Shown here piece after piece: positions 59,644-64,000 of a stretch of 64,000 nucleotides of DNA. A model generated the notes under the pieces. The model worked only from the letters and a program-made list of their open reading frames with translations. It did not search any database and was not told the DNA's origin. Every line of letters begins with the position of its first letter. Positions within the stretch are counted from its first letter, which is position 1. Both the position numbers and the translations under genes were made by a program. Source of the DNA: an uncultured Clostridia bacterium (lineage in GTDB: Bacteria > Bacillota > Clostridia > Peptostreptococcales > Acidaminobacteraceae); NCBI GenBank assembly GCA_927417275.1, contig CAKMJV010000032.1:1-64000 (forward strand). The letters are read 5' to 3'.

Positions 59644-59952
59644 ATTGTTTGCGACATATAAAATGGACTCTCACAATTTCTGAAAGTCCATTCACTGGAT
59701 GATGGCACGTTGGTGTTTCAAATATTCAGTTTTAGTAAGGGATTCATTCCGTATAAGCATTCCTCCTAATTAAATCAAGTTTCGTGTGTTGAGTGCCATT
59801 TTTAAACATTCGGAATTACTCATTGTTAAAGTTTAGGACCACTGTCCTTTAAGACGTCCCATCCATCCATCTATAAAAAACCATATAGGTTTGTTATATT
59901 ATTATGTTACCCAATTGTTCTTATAATCAAACATATTTTTGGAGGTATTCTC
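59644..59952. other. Intergenic 309 bp: minus-strand terminator and stray SD, no gene
   Basis: A 12-bp stem (AATGGACTCTCA/TGAAAGTCCATT, 59662-59692) reads as a terminator on the minus strand (T-rich tail TTTTATAT) though no minus-strand gene is known here. Upstream on that strand AGGAGG (59768-59763) stands 1 nt before an ATG that opens only 22 codons, too close to initiate well. A TTGATT/CATAAT pair with an 18-nt spacer (59930s-59900s, minus) is a weak promoter candidate. On the plus strand a TATAAT at 59922-59927 (poor -35) precedes the PilZ gene. No c-di-GMP riboswitch is seen. Confidence 0.45.
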
Positions 59953-61059
59953 ATGGAGTTATCTAATTATTTATTGCCTACTCACTCCGTAGAAATAACG
60001 GTTTCGATTCGTGACGAAATGAACAAAGCCAGCGATTTAATACTAAAAACGATTATAGAATCTGAATATGTAGAAGGGACTTTTAAAGTCTTTGCACCTG
60101 TCTATCATGGTAAAGTTTATAACTTTTTATCAAATGAAACCGTCATGGTTACTTTTAGTTCTCCAGATGCAACATCAAAGGAAATCTATACCATGCGCTG
60201 TAAAGTACTACACAAAACCTTTGAAAATAACACGTCATTGGTAACACTCAAAACGACCAGTCCACCTGTGAAAGTTCAACGCCGTCAAGCATTTCGGGTT
60301 AACATCTATAACACCTACTCGTTTCGCTATAGAAATGCTCAATATGAATTGATAACAAAAGATATTAGTTCTACAGGGATACTCGGTTTGACGACGGTTC
60401 AGTTCAAAACTGGCGATCAATTCGAAATACGTTTTGACGCGAACATCAAACCCAAAGATGCTTTGTTTGCGGAATACTCAGAGCTTAAAGTATTTAATAT
60501 AAAATGTCGAATTTTAGACAGCATGCCACAAACTGAAATAAGAAAGTATCTCAATCGAATTCAATTTTTTGGCATGTCCGAACAAGAATCAAAGTATCTG
60601 ATTCAATACCTCTATGCAAAACAATCGGAAATGATTCATATAGATCCAAATTCTAGTCAAAAAATTCAATCCTATTTTGAAAACAGCGGGGGTGCAGACA
60701 GCATCCCACCATCAAATAACATCAACAAAATTCAAATTTTAGGCTTGGTAAACTATTTTCTATTGTTTATATCCATAGTGATGCTATTATTTGCTAGACC
60801 AAAACAAATGTACGTCTTAGATTACTTCTTTGATTTTTATAGACCTCAGTTTTGGGATGCTCGGTACTTATTTGGAGCGTTTGTCGCATCTTTAATCGTC
60901 ATGTTTATCAGTTTCATCGGCATCCTTATTAATCTTAGAGATGTGGCACAAAAAAAAGACAGACTGCATATGTCTGTCGTTACCACTTCTGTTCTGGCAA
61001 CAGTTATCGTCGCCGTAATCGGTATTATCGCTTCTGTTAATCAACTTTCTCTGTTTTAG
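59953..61059 (+). CDS. PilZ-domain membrane protein (c-di-GMP effector)
   Basis: 368 residues. An N-terminal YcgR-like/PilZN domain (aa ~10-100), then a PilZ domain carrying both c-di-GMP motifs, RRQAFRV (RxxxR, Arg 111/Arg 115) and KDISSTG (DxSxxG, Asp 137), then three membrane segments (VNYFLLFISIVMLLFA, LFGAFVASLIVMFISFIGIL, TSVLATVIVAVIGIIASV). Known PilZ proteins bind c-di-GMP and control motility, adhesion or secretion; a membrane-anchored form is less common. Start ATG 59953 has GGAGG 7 nt upstream. Its 3' end overlaps the convergent radical SAM gene by 23 bp. Confidence 0.88.
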   Translation: MELSNYLLPTHSVEITVSIRDEMNKASDLILKTIIESEYVEGTFKVFAPVYHGKVYNFLSNETVMVTFSSPDATSKEIYTMRCKVLHKTFENNTSLVTLKTTSPPVKVQRRQAFRVNIYNTYSFRYRNAQYELITKDISSTGILGLTTVQFKTGDQFEIRFDANIKPKDALFAEYSELKVFNIKCRILDSMPQTEIRKYLNRIQFFGMSEQESKYLIQYLYAKQSEMIHIDPNSSQKIQSYFENSGGADSIPPSNNINKIQILGLVNYFLLFISIVMLLFARPKQMYVLDYFFDFYRPQFWDARYLFGAFVASLIVMFISFIGILINLRDVAQKKDRLHMSVVTTSVLATVIVAVIGIIASVNQLSLF

Positions 61060-62002
61060 GATCTTTATTAAAACGCATGCCTTGATAACTGTTTCTGGTT
61101 ACAAGGCATTTATTTATGCCATTTAAAACCGAACGCTTATTAAGCACCCATCTTGGTGCTAACAATAGATCTTTTGGACCATCACCTGTCAATCGATGGA
61201 TTACAATCTCAGGGTCTAATATTTCAAGGGCATCACATACCCAGTCAATATAGACGCTTTCACTTAATAAATCAAAAGGTTTGTCTTCATACAGTATACC
61301 CAAATCTGTTCCTTTTAAGACATTGAGCATGTGTAGTTTAATTCCAAACGGCTTAACGGTATTCATAAAATCTATGGTCTTTAAAAAATCTGTTTTTGAT
61401 TCACCTGGAATACCTAGAATCAAGTGGACAACCACTGGGATATCTGCCGCTTTTAAACGATTATAGGCAAAAAGAAAATCATCTGTATCATAATATCGTC
61501 TTAACCAACTGGCACGTGCATCGTGGATGGTTTGAAGTCCTAGTTCCACCCACATAACGGATTTTGATTTAAACAACTTTATATGTGCTTCTAAAATACA
61601 GTCAGGACGCGTGGATATGGCGATTCCTTCTATGCCTTCAATTGCCAGTGCCGCGTCATATATTTGACCAAGTTCTTCCAGTGGCTTATAAGTGTTCGTA
61701 TAATTTTGAAAATACCCAATAAAATGCGCATTTGACCATTTGGTTTTTAGCAATTGCTTCTGACTTTCAGCCTGATTTTGTAAAGAATCTGATATGACTT
61801 TCTGACCTTTTTCCACGATGCCGCTAAAATCACCCGAACCTTCACCACTACAAAAAATGCATCCTTTATGACTCAATTTACCGTCTCTATTTGGACACGA
61901 AAATCCACCATCAAGTGACAGTTTAATGTATTTTTTTCCATACTTTTTTTGGAAATAGGTACTCAAGGCATAATAACGGTTCACAGAATCACATCCGATC
62001 AT
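61037..62002 (-). CDS. Radical SAM protein, YtqA-like (TIGR01212)
   Basis: 321 residues. The cluster motif is in LDGGFSCPNRDGKLSHKGC, continuing GCIFCSGEGSGDF (Cys residues near 36, 48 and 51; a wide-spaced CX11CX2C version), which together with the TNTYKPLEELGQIYDAAL and GDGPKDLLLAPRW segments marks the YtqA family. Its substrate is unknown; it is often paired with rRNA or tRNA methyltransferases. It starts 4 codons inside the end of hydF (overlap 14 nt); ATG 62002 or GTG 61984 could be the start, since no clear SD site is present. Convergent end with the PilZ gene. Confidence 0.85.
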   Translation of the reverse strand: MIGCDSVNRYYALSTYFQKKYGKKYIKLSLDGGFSCPNRDGKLSHKGCIFCSGEGSGDFSGIVEKGQKVISDSLQNQAESQKQLLKTKWSNAHFIGYFQNYTNTYKPLEELGQIYDAALAIEGIEGIAISTRPDCILEAHIKLFKSKSVMWVELGLQTIHDARASWLRRYYDTDDFLFAYNRLKAADIPVVVHLILGIPGESKTDFLKTIDFMNTVKPFGIKLHMLNVLKGTDLGILYEDKPFDLLSESVYIDWVCDALEILDPEIVIHRLTGDGPKDLLLAPRWVLNKRSVLNGINKCLVTRNSYQGMRFNKDPKTEKVD

Positions 62003-63185
62003 TCAAGATTTCTATACTCCTATCTAGAATACCAGAAAAATACGCCAAAGTTAACCCATAGTTTGTCATGGCAACGTCACTTTTCTCTGTGTGATCAATA
62101 CGGTAGAGCATCGTCTTTCGATTCACCATACATGCACCACAGTGGATTACCAAATCATACGCGGTCACATCAACTGGAAAGTCATGACCCATAGAAAAAT
62201 CGATTCGTATCTCTGGATGGATGTGTTTATGAATCAATTTAGGAATTTTCACGCGCCCGATGTCTTCATGTGAATGGTTATGCGTACAACTTTCAGAAAT
62301 TAAGACTTTCGAATCTTTATTTAATGACTTAAATACCTCGACCCCACGCAGTAAAGCTTTTATATCGCCTTTCTGTCGAGAGAATAAAATGGAAAAACCC
62401 GTTAAAGGGATTTCCAGTGGAACAATTTTACTAACCGTAGCAAATGCTTGAGAGTCGGTAATCACCAGATCCACTTTATTGAGTTCTGCTAAAGTTTCAG
62501 CCAGCTCCGTATCGCGTACCACATGGCATTTGATACCGTGGTCGAGACAATCCCTGATGATCTGCACTTGTGGTAGTATAATCCGGCCTTTAGGTGCCTC
62601 AGAATCGATGGGCACCACTAAAACCACTGTACTTCCATAGGGTAGCAAATCACCCACCAGTGGCGGATCTTCTTCTAAAACCGATAATTGACGATTTAAA
62701 ACAGCTGTTAGATTATGAATGTCCTCTAAAGCATGCGTCTCTATAAAAAATGCTTCCGGATATTTATCAATAATATCTGAACGCTTATTGTCAGCAAGTA
62801 AATCTTTTTTATTAACCACCAAAAAATGTGGAATATTATATTGTTTAAAAACAGACATCATTTTTGTATAGCCTACCAAATCTGGACTTGCCCCATCCAG
62901 TACATATAACGCAAAATTTGTTCGTTGAAGCATTTTCGTGGTTTTTTCCACACGTAAGTTACCTAAAATACCTTCGTCATCTAGCCCAGCCGTGTCAATC
63001 CACACCACAGGTCCAAACGGAATGAGTTCCATGGCCTTAAAAACGGGATCTGTGGTTGTGCCTTCAATCTCAGATACCACAGCAATATCTTGACCGATTA
63101 TCGCATTGAATAATGAGGATTTTCCAGCATTTCGGTTGCCATATATCCCTATGTGTAAGCGATTAGCATTGGGTGTTGTATGCAT
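61989..63185 (-). CDS. hydF: [FeFe]-hydrogenase maturation GTPase HydF
   Basis: Scaffold on which HydE/HydG products are built into the 2Fe subcluster before transfer to the hydrogenase. 398 residues. GTPase domain: IGIYGNRNAGKSSLFNAI (P-loop), GTTTDPV (switch I), WIDTAGLDDEG, VVNKKDLL; a dimerisation domain; and the cluster domain with CTHNHSHEDIGRVKIP and HCGACMVNRKTM (CxH...HCxxC), all family-defining. ATG 63185 is used because AAAGGGG lies upstream; the frame opens earlier at 63227 but overlaps hydG. It follows hydG by 16 nt and overlaps the radical SAM gene. Confidence 0.95.
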   Translation of the reverse strand: MHTTPNANRLHIGIYGNRNAGKSSLFNAIIGQDIAVVSEIEGTTTDPVFKAMELIPFGPVVWIDTAGLDDEGILGNLRVEKTTKMLQRTNFALYVLDGASPDLVGYTKMMSVFKQYNIPHFLVVNKKDLLADNKRSDIIDKYPEAFFIETHALEDIHNLTAVLNRQLSVLEEDPPLVGDLLPYGSTVVLVVPIDSEAPKGRIILPQVQIIRDCLDHGIKCHVVRDTELAETLAELNKVDLVITDSQAFATVSKIVPLEIPLTGFSILFSRQKGDIKALLRGVEVFKSLNKDSKVLISESCTHNHSHEDIGRVKIPKLIHKHIHPEIRIDFSMGHDFPVDVTAYDLVIHCGACMVNRKTMLYRIDHTEKSDVAMTNYGLTLAYFSGILDRSIEILNDRM

Positions 63186-63201
63186 ATTAACCCCTTTCTC
63201 A

Positions 63202-64000
63202 TCATAAAAAGATGTCTCTCTGGCCACTAGTCAAATCAGCCAATCCTTTCACTACAACTTGCTTTGTGTCTTCATTCTTTATTTTTTCAATTTCATTTGA
63301 TATAAACATGTCTACTTGAGCATTTAGGTCTGCATCGCCATAATCCAGTGCATACTCTTTCAGCGTCATAAGCGCATTGGGTTGACAAACATGTCCTATT
63401 TGGCCAGACTTAGCAAGTTGCATAAACCGATCACCCGTTCTGCCCATTCGGTAACAAGAGGTACAATAACTTGGAATAAAACCATCTTCTATGAGTCCTT
63501 TAATAATCTCCATAGGCGACCTTTCATCGGAAACCTTAAACTGTGAAACCTCTTTGCCATGTTCACTTTCTTTATAGCCACCTACGCCCGTACATGACCC
63601 TGCACTGATTTGGGATACGCCATGATGAAGAAGTTCCTTGCGTATCTCTTGTGTCTCTCTGGTGGATAAAATAAGCCCTGTGAAGGGGACGGCTATGCGC
63701 AGTATCGCCACGATTTTCTTAAATGTCTCATCGTCTATGATGTGCGGAAAATCCTCTAAATCCATTCCTTCTGCTTTTTTAAGTCTCGGCACAGAGATCG
63801 TATGGAAACCCACACCGTAGTTTTCTTCTAAATGACGATTGTGAAGCATCAGTGCAAGCACTTCAAATCGATGGTCTGCAAGTCCAAATAAAACACCTGC
63901 ACCAACATCGTCTATCCCCGCTTGCATGGCGCGATCAAACGCCGTTAAGTGATAGGCATAATCGCCTTTAAGTGATTTGGGATGCATGATTTCATAGTTG
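63202..64000 (-). CDS. hydG: [FeFe]-hydrogenase maturase HydG, C-terminal part, cut by window edge
   Basis: Radical SAM tyrosine lyase that makes CO and CN- ligands for the H-cluster. The visible ~265 codons begin within the TIM-barrel (NYEIMHP, then GDYAYHLTAFDRAMQAGIDD, GVGFHTISVPRLKKAEG, STRETQEIRKELL, ISAGSCTGVGGY) and end with the C-terminal auxiliary-cluster motif CX2CX22C in CTSCYRMGRTG ... GHVCQP. HydG proteins are ~470 residues, so the N-terminal radical SAM CX3CX2C lies beyond position 64000. Together with hydF it indicates an H2-metabolising anaerobe. Confidence 0.95.
   Translation of the reverse strand, partial: NYEIMHPKSLKGDYAYHLTAFDRAMQAGIDDVGAGVLFGLADHRFEVLALMLHNRHLEENYGVGFHTISVPRLKKAEGMDLEDFPHIIDDETFKKIVAILRIAVPFTGLILSTRETQEIRKELLHHGVSQISAGSCTGVGGYKESEHGKEVSQFKVSDERSPMEIIKGLIEDGFIPSYCTSCYRMGRTGDRFMQLAKSGQIGHVCQPNALMTLKEYALDYGDADLNAQVDMFISNEIEKIKNEDTKQVVVKGLADLTSGQRDIFL

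Noticed and set aside
59699-59763. 22-codon minus-strand ORF MLIRNESLTKTEYLKHQRAIIQ region
   Set aside because: The SD is only 1 nt from the ATG, too close for initiation, and no other support is found.
59644-59952. c-di-GMP riboswitch upstream of the PilZ gene
   Set aside because: The conserved GEMM core (GCACAGGGCAAACC-type) is not present.

Overview
The window looks like chromosomal core DNA of an anaerobic, low-GC Gram-positive bacterium of the class Clostridia. The evidence is the three T-box-controlled aminoacyl-tRNA synthetase genes, the infC-rpmI-rplT leader, strong SD sites (GGAGG) before nearly every gene, sigma-A-type promoters, the acetylase-branch lysine/DAP genes, Clostridia-typical families (DUF4364, CD0519/CD1768-like membrane protein, GME-fold DUF6873 protein) and the HydG/HydF [FeFe]-hydrogenase maturases. 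I cannot name the genus: there is no rRNA or tRNA gene, and no prophage, insertion sequence or CRISPR array is visible.

Layout. 1-9.1 kb (minus strand): end-truncated ABC-F ATPase, MATE transporter, pheT-pheS behind a Phe T-box, 2'-O-methyltransferase and the Ktr/Trk potassium system. 9.1-13.9 kb (minus): pta, infC-rpmI-rplT with an attenuating leader, and thrS with a Thr T-box. 13.8-19.1 kb (minus): a tightly packed run of DUF445, GME-fold protein, hslO, methyltransferase, CPBP protease and an M20 amidohydrolase. 19.3-22.7 kb (plus): asd-dapA-dapB-dapH lysine/DAP operon. 22.7-28.3 kb: hpt, a Gate-domain membrane protein, a 44-codon membrane peptide, a lipoprotein polysaccharide deacetylase, DUF4364 and a secreted papain-like protease. 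28.3-35.3 kb: valS-folC behind a Val T-box, a small membrane protein, pepT and a class IV aminotransferase. 35.4-39.6 kb (minus): an ABC exporter with a CARDB-like surface subunit. 39.7-43.8 kb (minus): a YhaO/YhaN-like nuclease-ATPase pair with a small membrane protein. 44-46.2 kb (plus): a possible pseudokinase/PKD membrane protein and a TtcA-like thiolase. 46.6-53.8 kb (minus): an unusual three-gene operon (see below). 53.9-64 kb: FliD-like protein, YihY, HflK/HflC, DAHP synthase, UPF0316 protein, NUDIX, PilZ membrane protein, YtqA-like radical SAM protein, HydF and the C-terminal part of HydG.

Most genes are housekeeping: translation, cell-wall precursor supply, potassium balance, acetyl-phosphate metabolism, protein quality control. 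The stretch that stands out is 46.6-53.8 kb: a 1633-residue protein combining an HD hydrolase site, a helical repeat region, a NadD-like nucleotidyltransferase, a probable acetyltransferase-like region and a phosphoribosyltransferase-type motif, translated just ahead of a divergent lactate/malate-dehydrogenase-like protein and a two-part flavodoxin-like protein with a cysteine cluster. The spacing (5-nt gap, then a 22-nt overlap) implies co-production and a shared, apparently undescribed, nucleotide- or cofactor-related function. It is followed by a structured non-coding stretch (46.25-46.63 kb). All functional statements are from reading sequence and recalled family motifs; no database search was run.
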